The notes: a model not told the origin generated them from the letters alone. A DNA stretch of 64,000 bases from Anaerobacillus alkalidiazotrophicus (GCF_001866055.1 NZ_MLQS01000001.1:853356-917355), one strand, 5' to 3'. Shown: positions 6,847-18,618, numbered from the stretch's first letter. Program-made: numbers and translations.

Positions 6847-8067
6847 CTATAATGTTTGCTTCGTTAACGTAAATGTTACGGTGTGCTTCTTACCCTCTCG
6901 GTAAAATGTAACCTCAAGGTCATCTCCAATGTTCTTTTTCGTATATAAAAATTTACGTAAGTCATGTGTGTCTTGGACTTTTTGTCCATCTAGCTCTACA
7001 ATTACATCATATTGATCTAGACCTGCACGATCTGCTGGACTCATTGGTTCGACTCTTTCTAATATAACACCCGCTTTCACATCATCAGGTAACTTAAACG
7101 TTTCTCTCCAATGGTAACTTGGGACTTCTGAAAGAGAACGAATGACAATACCCATTTGCGGACGTTGAACTTCACCGTACTGCTCAAGATCTTCAATAAC
7201 AGGAACAGCAATAGCACTAGGAATAGAAAAACCTATTCCTTCAACAGATCCGGCAATCTTCATAGAATTAATACCAATGACCTGTCCTTGAATATTTATC
7301 AGAGCTCCACCACTATTACCTGGGTTAATAGCTGCATCTGTTTGTAAAACCTCTGCTTCCCAGTCAACACGCCCATCTTTATTTAAATCAACCGGAACAC
7401 TTCTTTCAGTCGCACTAATAATTCCTTGTGTAACCGTACGAGAAAACTGTAATCCTAATGGGTTACCAATAGCAATCGCAGGTTCTCCTACTCGCAATAG
7501 CTCGGAATTACCGAATTCTGCTACTGTTTCAACATCGTCAGCTGAAATCCTTAGTACGGCTAAATCAGTTATAATATCTGCTCCAAGTAGTTCTGCTGAA
7601 ACTCTTGAACCATTACTTAAACTCACTTCTATTTGTTGTGCTCCATCTATAACATGCTGATTTGTCACAACATAGGCATGACCATTATTTTTCTTATAAA
7701 TAACTCCAGACCCAGTTCCTTCTCCTTGTGTTGTTGACCAAAAATTTGATTGTTTTAAATTAATAACACCTACAACTGCATCTGAAACACGTTCTACCGC
7801 TTCTGTTATATCTGAATTAACGGTTATATTTAATGTACTATCTACCTGCGAGGAAGCTGGTATCAGTTCTGGTTGAGTAGTTTCAGCGCTTTGGCCTTTT
7901 GGAACTACTTCATAAGGTAGCAACCCATAGCTGGAGAGAAATGGAACAGAAAAGATGACAAGCAAAGCTCCAACTACTGAACTAAAGAAAGCTGTAACTC
8001 CTATCCCTTTTACATTTTTTCGTTTACTTCTTGTTTCTGTTTGATAATGCTCATCGTAATATCCCAC
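6847..8067 (-). CDS. htrC: HtrA/DegP-like membrane serine protease (YyxA/HtrC)
   Basis: A 406-aa protease. One membrane segment at about residues 24-46 places the catalytic domain outside the cell. The triad is visible: His138 (VTNQHVIDG), Asp168 (ITDLAVLRI) and Ser252 (INPGNSGGA). A PDZ domain fills about 295-400. GTG 8067 follows GGAGGGT. HtrA proteases degrade or refold damaged exported proteins. It follows the wal operon as in other Bacilli, with about 110 bases and a weak hairpin between, so it may be partly co-transcribed. Confidence 0.93.
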   Translation of the reverse strand: MGYYDEHYQTETRSKRKNVKGIGVTAFFSSVVGALLVIFSVPFLSSYGLLPYEVVPKGQSAETTQPELIPASSQVDSTLNITVNSDITEAVERVSDAVVGVINLKQSNFWSTTQGEGTGSGVIYKKNNGHAYVVTNQHVIDGAQQIEVSLSNGSRVSAELLGADIITDLAVLRISADDVETVAEFGNSELLRVGEPAIAIGNPLGLQFSRTVTQGIISATERSVPVDLNKDGRVDWEAEVLQTDAAINPGNSGGALINIQGQVIGINSMKIAGSVEGIGFSIPSAIAVPVIEDLEQYGEVQRPQMGIVIRSLSEVPSYHWRETFKLPDDVKAGVILERVEPMSPADRAGLDQYDVIVELDGQKVQDTHDLRKFLYTKKNIGDDLEVTFYREGKKHTVTFTLTKQTL

Positions 8068-8171
8068 CTGGTACCCTCCTTATTATATTATCCAAAATAT
8101 AATTTACCAAATTTCATGAAAAAATCCAGTATTTCATTTAAGATTTTTTATTTTTCCTGTATTCCCGAAAA

Positions 8172-8190
8172 TTGAGGTTTTAAACCTCAA
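8172..8190 (-). terminator. Hairpin at the end of the wal operon
   Basis: A TTGAGGTTT..AAACCTCAA palindrome overlaps the walJ stop codon and is followed on the minus strand by TTTTCG. The T-run is short, so termination may be partial. Confidence 0.5.
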
Positions 8191-8974
8191 CTAACTCAGT
8201 AGGTTTAGCTGGATCTGTATCAAATAACTTTAGAGATTTTCCTACTTCAAACCCTTGTTCAGCTAAAGTTTGTTTTACAGTCAAGTGAGCCAAATCCTTC
8301 ATATTATTATCTTGACTCAAATGAGCCAAATACACACGAGTTGACTTCGTACCAATTACCTCTGCCATAGCAAGTGCTGCATCTTCATTGGAAACATGTC
8401 CAACATCACTTAAAATACGTCTTTTTACACTCCAAGGATATTTCCCCATTCGTAACATGTTCATATCATGGTTCGATTCGAATATATAGACATCTGAATC
8501 TTTAATTGTTCCCTTCATACGTTCACTGACATATCCAGTATCCGTAATAACTGAGAGCTTTTTTCCTTCATGATGAAACACATAAAACATCGGCTCTGCT
8601 GCATCATGTGAAACACCAAAAGACTCAATATCTAAGTCTTCAAAACTTTTCGTTTCTTCCATATGAAAAATAAACTTTTGATCAGTTGAAATGTTTCCTA
8701 AAGCAGGCTCCATTGCTTTCCAAGTTTTTTCATTGGCGTATATCGGAATTTGATATTTTCTTGCTAGTATACCAACCCCTTTTATATGATCACTATGTTC
8801 ATGCGTAACTAATATTGCATCCAATTTACTTGGACAACAGTCAATCTTCTTAAATAATTGATCCATCGCCTTTCCACTTAAACCTGCATCAACTAAAACT
8901 CGCTTTTTTTCGGTAGCAACATAAATGGCATTACCTGAGCTGCCACTTGCTAATACACTGAATGTTAAACTCAT
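8180..8974 (-). CDS. walJ: Metallo-beta-lactamase-fold hydrolase WalJ (YycJ)
   Basis: A 264-aa cytoplasmic protein with the metal motif HEHSDH at residues 58-63 and a second histidine pair in GVSHDAAEP and AHLSQDN, typical of the YycJ/WalJ exonuclease-like group. It is the last gene of walRKHIJ. Family work links it to coordination of cell division with DNA replication. It starts at ATG 8974 after GAGGAG, 15 bases downstream of walI. Confidence 0.93.
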   Translation of the reverse strand: MSLTFSVLASGSSGNAIYVATEKKRVLVDAGLSGKAMDQLFKKIDCCPSKLDAILVTHEHSDHIKGVGILARKYQIPIYANEKTWKAMEPALGNISTDQKFIFHMEETKSFEDLDIESFGVSHDAAEPMFYVFHHEGKKLSVITDTGYVSERMKGTIKDSDVYIFESNHDMNMLRMGKYPWSVKRRILSDVGHVSNEDAALAMAEVIGTKSTRVYLAHLSQDNNMKDLAHLTVKQTLAEQGFEVGKSLKLFDTDPAKPTELVEV

Positions 8975-8989
8975 CTATGCTTCTCCTCA

Positions 8990-9787
8990 TTATTGTATAT
9001 TTTGAATGGCGCCATCGATCGCATTTACATAATAAACCTGTTCATTTACACCAATATTCCACATTGGCGCAAAAACCTGAACCTCCCCTTGAGGTGGCTT
9101 AAAAAAACTATAATAACTTAACTCAACCTTTGTGATTACACTATCTGGCGGAATAAGCTGTTGGTTAAATAGTTTTTCAATTGCTCTCATACTTGAAAGC
9201 AGCTCTTGTTCCTTCCCTGGAGGGTGGATTGGTTGAATCGTTAAATAATTTTGTTCATACATAACAACTTCAAAGTCATTGTTTAGTTGCAAAAGAAGCG
9301 GTAATCGTCCACTTTCATAATTATCAACTTTTTTGCCTTGATACGTTTGATAAAAAAACACTTGCTTTAACTTAGAATCATAATGACTAAAACGATAATG
9401 TTGACCAAAATTTATATGTTGTAGAACAAACCCTTTTGCTTGCTCTTGAATGGGCCCATCTTTTTGCCTGAAAGAATGCGGATTATTTAAACTGACTACT
9501 ATTCCATCATCATTGACTTCCACAACTTTTTGGGAATTTCTTTTCCTCTCGATTTCTTTATCCAAAGGCACTTCAACTGAACCACTTATATAAGTTCCGG
9601 TAAGCTGTTCGTCAAACAACTCTGCCTCAATGACAATATTCATTTCCGAAAGCCGTTCTTGTATCGTAGCTTCTAATAGAAAATTAATATTGCTAGCATC
9701 TCTTTTTTCATTTAGCTGATAACCTAGGAAAATATTAAGCAATAAAAAAGTAATAATGAAAATTGTTTTTGCCCTACTCCAATCCAT
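8990..9787 (-). CDS. walI: WalI (YycI), regulator of the WalK kinase
   Basis: A 265-aa protein with one N-terminal membrane helix (about residues 7-24, IFIITFLLLNIFLGYQL) and an extracytoplasmic domain of the YycI fold. With WalH it forms a membrane complex that restrains WalK. Its start overlaps the end of walH by 14 bases, so the two are translationally coupled. It is weakly conserved in sequence; the assignment rests on size, topology and operon position. Confidence 0.9.
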   Translation of the reverse strand: MDWSRAKTIFIITFLLLNIFLGYQLNEKRDASNINFLLEATIQERLSEMNIVIEAELFDEQLTGTYISGSVEVPLDKEIERKRNSQKVVEVNDDGIVVSLNNPHSFRQKDGPIQEQAKGFVLQHINFGQHYRFSHYDSKLKQVFFYQTYQGKKVDNYESGRLPLLLQLNNDFEVVMYEQNYLTIQPIHPPGKEQELLSSMRAIEKLFNQQLIPPDSVITKVELSYYSFFKPPQGEVQVFAPMWNIGVNEQVYYVNAIDGAIQNIQ

Positions 9788-11141
9788 CGGTTATCGCCTC
9801 ACTATCTTCCCTATCATTAACAACATTTACGACTTCCCAACTATTATTGTAATACATAAACCATCTCGGCTCTAAAATAACAAACGACTGCCGTTTAACC
9901 ATCATATACCCTACATTAATATCTGTTAATAAATAAGGATTAAAATCCTCTATATTATTTATTGCTTTTATAACTTCATTACCCGATGGTAATCTCGTAG
10001 ACTCGCTGAGATTAATAGGTTCTTCGTCAACGAAAAACAGTGGCCGCTTATATTGTTCTATACGGTTTCCAGTCCCTCGTTGTAGTGTGATTTCGTATAA
10101 GTTATTTATCTCAAAAAAGTTGGCACGATATACCGGAATTCCATCAACAAAGAGTCGAAAAGTAATCTCATCCTTGCCACCTACTGGTTTTACAGAATCA
10201 TAGTAATACGAATTAGTAAAGCCACCGTGACCATTCAAGAAATCCAGTCCAGTAAATAAAATATGTTTATCATTTCGGTCAATCCCATCACCAAAAAACG
10301 GATTAATATACTGCAAAACATTACCGTTATTTAATACATTCATCATTCTATTACCATCTGTGAAGGATTCTTCGCCATTTGACTGCAAATAGTTTTTTAC
10401 AAAGCTGGGATCACTAAATAATGATTGTTTAAAATGTTCAGCAGATATCGTTTTTGCTAAATACGTGCCACTATTTATCGTTAAATCATCTTCAGGTAAA
10501 AACACGGTTCCCATGAAGCCATTACCATAGTTAACAATATTATATGGGAATACTTCATAGTAACTTCCGTTTTTACCATCAACCGTTATATCTACTCTAA
10601 AGCTTTCTGTAGAAATATTTGTTATTGCATTAGCTACGACTTGCTCATTATTAGAAATGAACCGTGCATGAACTTGTTCTTTTCCATCAGTAGATTCAAT
10701 AAAAAAAACAATCCTATCTATATTTCTAATAAAACTACTTTTATTATTCTTGAATTGAAAAAACTCATTTAAGGCTTCAAATGGAATACTTGATGGAAAA
10801 ATAAATTCAATCCCTTTAAAATTCTCATCAATCTCTAAATCTATAAAATTAGTAGTAACAGTTATTTGTTCTACTGATACCCCATGATACTCATCATAAT
10901 ATTTTTGAATATACTCTGAGCTTCCAATGGGGGAAAATGATAAACCATCATTATAAAAAACAATTTGCTTTGGCCGAATTACTTGGTCTAAACCTTTTTC
11001 ATCGCCAATTTGAGTACGATCAATATATTCTGTACTCTGTAATATTCTATAATTCGGCTGGAAAATCCAAATTTGATAAGTTAAGAACACACTGAGTAAA
11101 ATTAAGAGCCATAGAATGACGGTTTTTACATGTTCCATCAT
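9774..11141 (-). CDS. walH: WalH (YycH), regulator of the WalK kinase
   Basis: A 455-aa protein with an N-terminal membrane anchor (about residues 6-24) and a large extracytoplasmic region matching YycH by size and position. It acts with WalI on the sensor kinase WalK. I choose ATG 11141, about nine bases after GGTGG, over a GTG at 11147 that overlaps the walK stop. The gene directly follows walK. Confidence 0.9.
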   Translation of the reverse strand: MMEHVKTVILWLLILLSVFLTYQIWIFQPNYRILQSTEYIDRTQIGDEKGLDQVIRPKQIVFYNDGLSFSPIGSSEYIQKYYDEYHGVSVEQITVTTNFIDLEIDENFKGIEFIFPSSIPFEALNEFFQFKNNKSSFIRNIDRIVFFIESTDGKEQVHARFISNNEQVVANAITNISTESFRVDITVDGKNGSYYEVFPYNIVNYGNGFMGTVFLPEDDLTINSGTYLAKTISAEHFKQSLFSDPSFVKNYLQSNGEESFTDGNRMMNVLNNGNVLQYINPFFGDGIDRNDKHILFTGLDFLNGHGGFTNSYYYDSVKPVGGKDEITFRLFVDGIPVYRANFFEINNLYEITLQRGTGNRIEQYKRPLFFVDEEPINLSESTRLPSGNEVIKAINNIEDFNPYLLTDINVGYMMVKRQSFVILEPRWFMYYNNSWEVVNVVNDREDSEAITDGLE

Positions 11142-11143
11142 TA

Positions 11144-12961
11144 TCACTCACCACCTTTATCTGCCGAATAAGGTAAAGTTAATGTAATCCTTGTGCCAAT
11201 ATTCCATTCACTATTAATCGAAATGCTCCCACCATGAGCCGAGACAATTTGTTTTGCTATCGCTAACCCAAGACCAGTTCCACCTAATTTTCGCGAACGA
11301 GCCTTATCAACACGATAAAAACGATCAAAAACTTGTGGCAAGTTTTCCGCTGGTATTCCTACTCCTTCATCATTAACACTTATACTTAATTCTTTTTCAT
11401 TTTCTTTTAAGGAGATCGTAATTTCCCCACCCTCAGGAGAGTACTTGATAGCATTTGACAAGATATTATCGAGAACTTGAATAACTTTATCCCGATCAAC
11501 AGTGGCAAAAGTCGTATGATTAGGTATATCTCTATGAAAATAAATCTTATCATTATCAGAAACTAACTCATAACGGTCAATGACACTATTTAATAATTTT
11601 GTCATATCAATCGTATCTAAATATAGGCGGTAGTCTTTACTATCCATCTTTGAAAGTTGCAGTAAATCGTTTACTAAACGAATCATTCGTTCTGTTTCAG
11701 TTTGAGCTACATTTAGAAATTTAGGAGCAATAGTTGGATCATGCAATGCGCCATCCTCAAGAGCCTCAAGATAACTTTTCATTGAAGTTAGAGGGGTTCT
11801 TAATTCATGGGATACATTTGCTACAAACTCTCGACGTTCCTGTTCGATTTTTTCCTCCTCAGTAACATCATGTATAACAGTAATAATTCCGTTATAACTA
11901 CCGTCTTCTTTTTGAATAACAGAGAAATTTGCCTCTAATAAATACTCTTTATCGTTCTCACTAAAATCTAACAACAAAGAACCAGGGTTTCGGTACAAAT
12001 CATCTATCGTTCTATCATCAAATACACGTAGTAATTCAACGATTGACTTACCTAAGACTTCCTCTTGGGAAACATTCAATAAATTCTCAGCCTGTTTATT
12101 CATTAATATAATGCTACCTTCTTTGTCCGAAGCAATAACCCCATCTGTCATATGGGAAAGAACTGAACTTAGCTTCCGCTTTTCCGCTTCTGTAGTAGCG
12201 TTTGCTTCTTTTAACTTCGTAGTTAGTTCATTAAACGTAATCGCTAACTGACCTATTTCATCTTTACCATAGACATGAACTTTTCTCGAAAAGTCTCCTA
12301 TCCCCAATACTTGAGCTTGTTTCCGCATATCTAATATGGGCCTTGTAATAGTTTGAGCTAAAAATATTCCTAAACCACCAGTAATGACTAAAGCAATCAA
12401 TGTACCCGTCATTAATATTTGATTTATTTGTTGCATTTGTTCATATATTTCTTCTATTGAAGCCTCGATATAAACTGCTCCAATCGTTTCATTATTTGAA
12501 ATAACAGGTATAGCTAAAACCCGCATTCTATGTCCTGTTGTTTGATCACGGAGAATATCTCTATCTTTTGTTCCAAGTAAAGCTCTTTTCACACGTACTT
12601 CTGTCGTTCTCTGCCCAACAACGTGGCGCTTTTGAAAATTAGAAACACTTAAAACTACTTTGTGCTTATCAATAACCTGTACTTCTGCATTCTCAATCGA
12701 AAAGAACTCTCGCAATAACACATCGATATCAGCATTTAAACTAGACGTCGTTTCATCTCTATTTTTTTTCATTTCTTGTTCAACGTTATAAGCCAATAAA
12801 TTTGCCCGTTCTTCTAACATTTCAAAATGATTTTCTACAAGTTGCTCTTCTAACTGTTTTGTAAAATAAACGCCAATCACTTGCATCGCTATTAAAATCA
12901 ATAATACGTATATAATAACTATTTTTACTTGAATCGATTTAAAAAAACCGACTTTATGCAT
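11144..12961 (-). CDS. walK: Essential sensor histidine kinase WalK (YycG)
   Basis: A 605-aa kinase. Two membrane segments (about 13-33 and 181-203) flank an extracytoplasmic sensor loop. Then come a HAMP domain, a PAS domain (DGVIASDKEGSIILMN), HisKA with the phosphorylated histidine in NVSHELRTPL, and an ATPase domain with N, G1 and G2 boxes (NAIKYS, VNDEGVGIP, GGTGLGLAI). It senses cell-wall state at the septum and phosphorylates WalR. It starts two bases after the walR stop, confirming the operon. Confidence 0.97.
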   Translation of the reverse strand: MHKVGFFKSIQVKIVIIYVLLILIAMQVIGVYFTKQLEEQLVENHFEMLEERANLLAYNVEQEMKKNRDETTSSLNADIDVLLREFFSIENAEVQVIDKHKVVLSVSNFQKRHVVGQRTTEVRVKRALLGTKDRDILRDQTTGHRMRVLAIPVISNNETIGAVYIEASIEEIYEQMQQINQILMTGTLIALVITGGLGIFLAQTITRPILDMRKQAQVLGIGDFSRKVHVYGKDEIGQLAITFNELTTKLKEANATTEAEKRKLSSVLSHMTDGVIASDKEGSIILMNKQAENLLNVSQEEVLGKSIVELLRVFDDRTIDDLYRNPGSLLLDFSENDKEYLLEANFSVIQKEDGSYNGIITVIHDVTEEEKIEQERREFVANVSHELRTPLTSMKSYLEALEDGALHDPTIAPKFLNVAQTETERMIRLVNDLLQLSKMDSKDYRLYLDTIDMTKLLNSVIDRYELVSDNDKIYFHRDIPNHTTFATVDRDKVIQVLDNILSNAIKYSPEGGEITISLKENEKELSISVNDEGVGIPAENLPQVFDRFYRVDKARSRKLGGTGLGLAIAKQIVSAHGGSISINSEWNIGTRITLTLPYSADKGGE

Positions 12962-12963
12962 AA

Positions 12964-13668
12964 TTAATTCCCCTCATGGTTCTTTAAATAGTACCCGACT
13001 CCCCTACGTGTAATAATCCAAGTAGGATGACTAGGATTATCCTCTACCTTTTCCCTTAAACGCCTTACAGTTACATCGACAGTGCGAACATCACCAAAGT
13101 AATCATATCCCCACACTGCTTGCAATAAATGCTCACGAGTCATAACTTGTCCGATATGTTTTGCTAAATAATAGATTAACTCAAATTCACGGTGTGTTAA
13201 TTCGATAGCTTCCCCACGTTTGGTAACCTGATACGCATCAGGGTGAATGGTCAGCGAACCTATATTCAACTCTTTTTTTTCAGGTAATACTTCTTCTGGT
13301 TGCTGTTGGTGACGTCTTATATTAGCTTTAACCCTCGCTAACAACTCCCTAGTGCTGAATGGCTTTGTTACATAGTCATCTGCTCCGAGTTCAAGACCTA
13401 ATACTTTATCTATCTCAGAATCTTTAGCTGTGAGCATAATAATTGGCATATCATATTTTTTTCTGACTTCCCGACATACTTCCATACCGTCTTTCAGTGG
13501 TAACATAATATCTAGTAAAATTAAATCAGGTACTAAACTCGCAACTTTTTTTACCGCTTCTTCCCCATCATAAGCACACTCAACAAAAAAGCCTTCTTTT
13601 TCTAGACTAAACTTCAAAATATCTGCAATCGGCTGCTCATCATCAACTACTAAGATTTTCTTCACCAT
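12964..13668 (-). CDS. walR: Essential response regulator WalR (YycF)
   Basis: A 234-aa OmpR/PhoB-type regulator with a receiver domain (phospho-acceptor Asp53 in LILLDIMLP, Lys in TKPF) and a winged-helix DNA-binding domain (about 135-230, [16 protein letters not shown]). It controls autolysin and wall-metabolism genes. First gene of the wal operon, with a GGGAG site upstream. It lies just downstream of a secreted M23 peptidase gene, which may be a target. Confidence 0.97.
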   Translation of the reverse strand: MVKKILVVDDEQPIADILKFSLEKEGFFVECAYDGEEAVKKVASLVPDLILLDIMLPLKDGMEVCREVRKKYDMPIIMLTAKDSEIDKVLGLELGADDYVTKPFSTRELLARVKANIRRHQQQPEEVLPEKKELNIGSLTIHPDAYQVTKRGEAIELTHREFELIYYLAKHIGQVMTREHLLQAVWGYDYFGDVRTVDVTVRRLREKVEDNPSHPTWIITRRGVGYYLKNHEGN

Positions 13669-13719
13669 TTTATTTTCAACTCCCAGTTTTTATAGAAAGT
13701 GTCTGATTTGACTGTTTCA

Positions 13720-13749
13720 AATATATTACTCTAGTGATTTAAGTCTCAA
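13720..13749 (-). promoter_or_regulatory. Possible promoter of walRKHIJ
   Basis: On the minus strand TTGAGA (13744-13749) and TATATT (13720-13725) are 18 bases apart, about 50 bases before walR. Confidence 0.4.
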
Positions 13750-13805
13750 CTATATTTTATCATATTATAAAAGCTTTTTTGCCCACTACAATCTGGTTAG
13801 CATAT

Positions 13806-13889
13806 AAAAAGTCTGGCAACTACAACTATCGACGTAACACGACAAAACATTTGTTTTCATCACGTCTACACAAGTTGAAGTTACCAGAC
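13806..13889 (-). terminator. Very long terminator hairpin after the M23 peptidase gene
   Basis: A 17-bp outer stem (15 of 17 paired; GTCTGG..CCAGAC, 13811-13827 and 13873-13889) encloses a 45-base interior with further GACGT/ACGTC pairing. On the minus strand it is followed by TTTTTAT. It separates the peptidase gene from walR. The length is unusual for a plain terminator. Confidence 0.65.
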
Positions 13890-13940
13890 CTCGAATGTAT
13901 ATTATTTTCATTACTTAAAGGCTACAAACCCCTATACAAA

Positions 13941-15455
13941 TTATCTATTTAAAAAATCCATTGGATTTTTTAGTTCTCCATTTTGATAAACCTCAAAATG
14001 TAAATGGATACCAGTTGAATTACCAGTTGTACCCATCACACCAATCTTTTGTCCTCGAGCAACAGTTTGCCCTACTTTGACATCCATTGAAGCCAAATGA
14101 GCATATAACGTTCTCATACCATTATTATGATTAATAATAATTTTGTTGCCATAGCCGCCATCCCATCCAGCAAAAGTAACGGTACCATTATCGGCTGCTA
14201 AAATATTATAATTGGATGGTCTTGCAATATCGATTCCTCTATGAAATCTACCCCAACGCATTCCTTGATAACTAGAAATATATCCACCTACTGCAGGCCA
14301 TGCTAATTGTCCAGTACCTCTTGATGGGGTTACTTTTGTTCCACGTAATACTACTCGATTTACTGGTTCTTTTGTTACATTTTCACTAACAATTGTTCTT
14401 TCAATCGTTCTACCGTTTTCCCGGGTAATACTATAACTAACTACTCGTTCACCTTTTTGTCCTTCTTGTTGGACTTTCGTTTCACCACGCGACATATTAG
14501 CATCGTCTTTTGTTTCTGTCTGAAATGGTATATCTTCTTTAACTTTTGAAGCTTCTTCAATAATTACTTTTACGATCGGTTTATATACAGTAACATTTAA
14601 TTCATCACCAATTTGTAACAATGTATCTTGTGTAACTTTTGGATTTAAAGCAAGGATTTCATCCATTGAAAGATTGCTTTCTTCAGCAATTGTTCCAAGT
14701 ACATCACCTGGTTCAACAACATAAACATCATCTTCTAATGTGCCTAAATTAATTTGTTTTACAGCATCCTCTACTGAAAGTATTTCCTCAGGATTTACGA
14801 CAGCTTCACCAGATTCAATATCCTTTGATAACTTAATATCTAAGATAATCTTCTCTCCAACAGAAGGGTTTCTATCAAGCTCGTCATTTTCTTTTGCTTC
14901 CTGGAAATCTTTTAATTCTTCTTTTGAAACATATTGAAGCATTAACTTTTCAATTACCTCTAGGTACTCATCTTCACTACTCACATACGCAATTTCTTCA
15001 CCCTCGACCTCTAGGGATATAGATTCAGCCTTCACACTTAACCTATTTTCTAATTTTTCTAACGTATCATCAGTATTAGTCCTAGCATTAAAAACAAGTT
15101 CAGGAATCATGTCAATCTCTTGCCCGATAACCAATGTCAGGTCTTCATAACTACCACTAAATTCTTGTAAAATATCATTCTTTAATTTTGTAACTAAAGA
15201 ACTATCATTTACTGAACCGACTCTATTCCCATCAATATAAATGTGATAGATCGATTGTAAACCATTATTTTCGACCTCTTCTTGAGCGTTAACAAAACCA
15301 GTATGTAAGTTTGTTGCTAGTAGTGCTGTACATAGTCCTGCTCCAATGACTTTTTTATATTTATTAGTGAATGTTTTCAATAAATTAAGGTTTGTTTTTG
15401 TCTTACCTATTAAGCCTTTTGGTAGACGATCTAACCAGTGCTTATAGTGTTTCAT
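13941..15455 (-). CDS. Secreted M23 peptidase with LysM and G5 domains
   Basis: A 504-aa protein. An N-terminal membrane or signal segment (about 35-55, VIGAGLCTALLATNLHTG) is followed by a variable region, a LysM domain (about 245-290, YVVEPGDVLGTIAEESNL), a G5 domain (about 300-375) and an M23 endopeptidase domain (about 385-504) with zinc ligands in HRGIDIA and HLHFEVY. Such enzymes cut peptidoglycan cross-bridges or stem peptides. It is next to walR, whose regulon in Bacilli contains wall hydrolases; I found no clear WalR box upstream. ATG 15455 follows AGGAGGAG. Confidence 0.92.
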   Translation of the reverse strand: MKHYKHWLDRLPKGLIGKTKTNLNLLKTFTNKYKKVIGAGLCTALLATNLHTGFVNAQEEVENNGLQSIYHIYIDGNRVGSVNDSSLVTKLKNDILQEFSGSYEDLTLVIGQEIDMIPELVFNARTNTDDTLEKLENRLSVKAESISLEVEGEEIAYVSSEDEYLEVIEKLMLQYVSKEELKDFQEAKENDELDRNPSVGEKIILDIKLSKDIESGEAVVNPEEILSVEDAVKQINLGTLEDDVYVVEPGDVLGTIAEESNLSMDEILALNPKVTQDTLLQIGDELNVTVYKPIVKVIIEEASKVKEDIPFQTETKDDANMSRGETKVQQEGQKGERVVSYSITRENGRTIERTIVSENVTKEPVNRVVLRGTKVTPSRGTGQLAWPAVGGYISSYQGMRWGRFHRGIDIARPSNYNILAADNGTVTFAGWDGGYGNKIIINHNNGMRTLYAHLASMDVKVGQTVARGQKIGVMGTTGNSTGIHLHFEVYQNGELKNPMDFLNR

Positions 15456-15649
15456 GGTTCTCCTCCTACGCTACTTTGTTCAATTTTTTTTATATTAGTA
15501 ATATTAATGTTTTAATCATAAACTTCATACAACCTATTGTATTGTAACACATCTAGCTTAAAACGGTTTGATAAACTTATAATCGTAATATAACTGTATA
15601 ATTATTGTTATTATTTAACAGATACCTTATGTTCCCGTACCCAAAAAAT

Positions 15650-15679
15650 AAAAGTCTACCAAATAAATGATAGACTTTT
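15650..15679 (-). terminator. Terminator of the tRNA operon
   Basis: AAAAGTCTA and TAGACTTTT form a stem. On the minus strand it is followed by a T-rich tract (TATTTTTT), 14 bases after tRNA-Thr. Confidence 0.8.
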
Positions 15680-15692
15680 ATGTACAATAGAG

Positions 15693-15765
<73 letters not shown>

Positions 15766-15784
15766 ATACTATTAATTTATTTAG

Positions 15785-15860
<76 letters not shown>

Positions 15861-15892
15861 ACTATATTAGTCAAAAATACTAAAAACAAAAA

Positions 15893-15968
15893 TGGCGGAC
15901 CCGACCGGGATCGAACCGGCGATCTCCTGCGTGACAGGCAGGCATGTTAACCGCTACACCACGGGTCC
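15893..15968 (-). tRNA. tRNA-Asp (GTC)
   Basis: Acceptor stem with GGACCCG at the 5' end, anticodon GTC in CTGTCAC, T arm GTTCGATCC, encoded CCA; 76 nt. Confidence 0.97.
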
Positions 15969-15971
15969 ATT

Positions 15972-16330
<359 letters not shown>

Positions 16331-16452
16331 ATTTTTTGACGTGTCCACTATTTCTTCTTATAGTGACACTTCAAATCGTTACTTTGATCTTAACGTGCCG
16401 ACAAGAACTATTATAACCACTTCCGTCTTGTTTTACAACAACAACTTAAAAT

Positions 16453-16527
16453 TGGTGACCCGTACGGGATTCGAACCCGTGTTACCGCCGTGAAAGGGCG
16501 GTGTCTTAACCGCTTGACCAACGGGCC
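16453..16527 (-). tRNA. tRNA-Glu (TTC)
   Basis: Acceptor stem with GGCCCGT at the 5' end and ACGGGTC before the discriminator, anticodon TTC in CTTTCAC, T arm GTTCGAATC, encoded CCA; 75 nt. Confidence 0.96.
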
Positions 16528-16538
16528 AAAGATGAAAA

Positions 16539-16614
16539 TGGTGAGCCATGAAGGATTCGAACCTTCGACCCTCTGATTAAAAGTCAGATGCTCTACCAAC
16601 TGAGCTAATGGCTC
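16539..16614 (-). tRNA. tRNA-Lys (TTT)
   Basis: Acceptor stem GAGCCAT/ATGGCTC, anticodon TTT in CTTTTAA, T arm GTTCGAATC, encoded CCA; 76 nt. First tRNA of the operon. Confidence 0.97.
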
Positions 16615-16634
16615 ATCTCTTAACGACAAGATTT

Positions 16635-16663
16635 ATAATATCATATCTAAAAAACAAATGCAA
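16635..16663 (-). promoter_or_regulatory. Promoter of the tRNA operon
   Basis: On the minus strand TTGCAT (16658-16663) and TATTAT (16635-16640) have a 17-base spacer. The -10 ends 20 bases before tRNA-Lys. Confidence 0.7.
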
Positions 16664-16800
16664 CACTTTTTCCGAAAAAACTTTTTAAAAAATAATGTGA
16701 CTTGTTTTTGCAACACTTTTACTAGAATATACAATTACTAAATAAAAATCAAGTTTTTTTAAAAAAATTCTCTACCCTCTATATAAGAGTTCAATTGAAA

Positions 16801-16874
16801 TCAGTTGCTTGACTGAAGTGACCGAACTCGTAGACTGCTTGCACTAGACAGTTTCTAAGTTAGAAATTTATAAA
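16801..16874 (+). repeat. Dispersed repeat family A, partial copy 1
   Basis: This shares CAGTTGCTTG.CTGAAGTGACCGA, CTCGTAG and CTAGACAGTTTC.AAGTTAGAAATTTATAAA with the larger copies at 37739, 42249 and, in reverse, 58391 and 61383. Only one end of the element is present. With the family B element that follows, it accounts for most of the tRNA-Lys to purA gap. Confidence 0.7.
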
Positions 16875-16927
16875 GCTGAACTTCAATCAGTGAGGGTTTT
16901 ACTGCCCCTTAAAAGTGGAATAAATAA
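16871..16927 (+). repeat. Dispersed repeat family B, copy 1
   Basis: ATAAAGCTGAACTTCAATCA, then GTGAGGG, TTACTGCCCCTTAAAAGTGG and ATAAA. A near-identical segment occurs in reverse at 33433-33488. No frame and no known family recognised. Confidence 0.6.
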
Positions 16928-17003
16928 TTCTTATTTTTTTTTAAAAGAGCACGAGTTATTAATAAACTCGTACTCCAATTTAATCATTATTGAACTTGAG
17001 ATC

Positions 17004-18356
<1,353 letters not shown>

Positions 18357-18370
18357 TCAAAACCATAGTA

Positions 18371-18399
18371 AGTGTAACAATTTACTAAAGTAAAGTCAA
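18371..18399 (-). promoter_or_regulatory. purA promoter
   Basis: On the minus strand TTGACT (18394-18399) and TACACT (18371-18376) have a 17-base spacer. Confidence 0.75.
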
Positions 18400-18401
18400 T
18401 A

Positions 18402-18444
18402 AAATCCGAACGATTTATTAGTAATGTAATGATTTGTTCGTAAA
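18402..18444. promoter_or_regulatory. Pair of inverted PurBoxes (PurR operator)
   Basis: AAATCCGAACGATT (18402-18415) and, on the opposite strand, TTTACGAACAAATC (18431-18444) share the CGAAC core of Bacillus PurBoxes. They are inverted, 15 bases apart, and lie just upstream of the purA -35, as in known PurR-regulated genes. Expected effect: repression relieved by PRPP. Confidence 0.7.
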
Positions 18445-18618
18445 AACTTTTTCTATAAGAAAACATAAAAAAAATGTTGATTCGACTAAATGATCATTAT
18501 AAAAGACTCCATAATTGTTCTTCTCTTGTAGTATTTCGGTTAGATTTCCATATTGATACATAGTCATGCTCTATTTGGTTATCCTAAAGCACTATTTCCT
18601 TAATCCCAATTCAAAATT

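Noticed and set aside
15456..15640. WalR binding site upstream of the M23 peptidase
   Set aside because: No pair of TGT(A/T)A motifs with five-base spacing was found on either strand.
16411..16629. Open frame (72 aa) on the minus strand
   Set aside because: It covers tRNA-Glu and tRNA-Lys.
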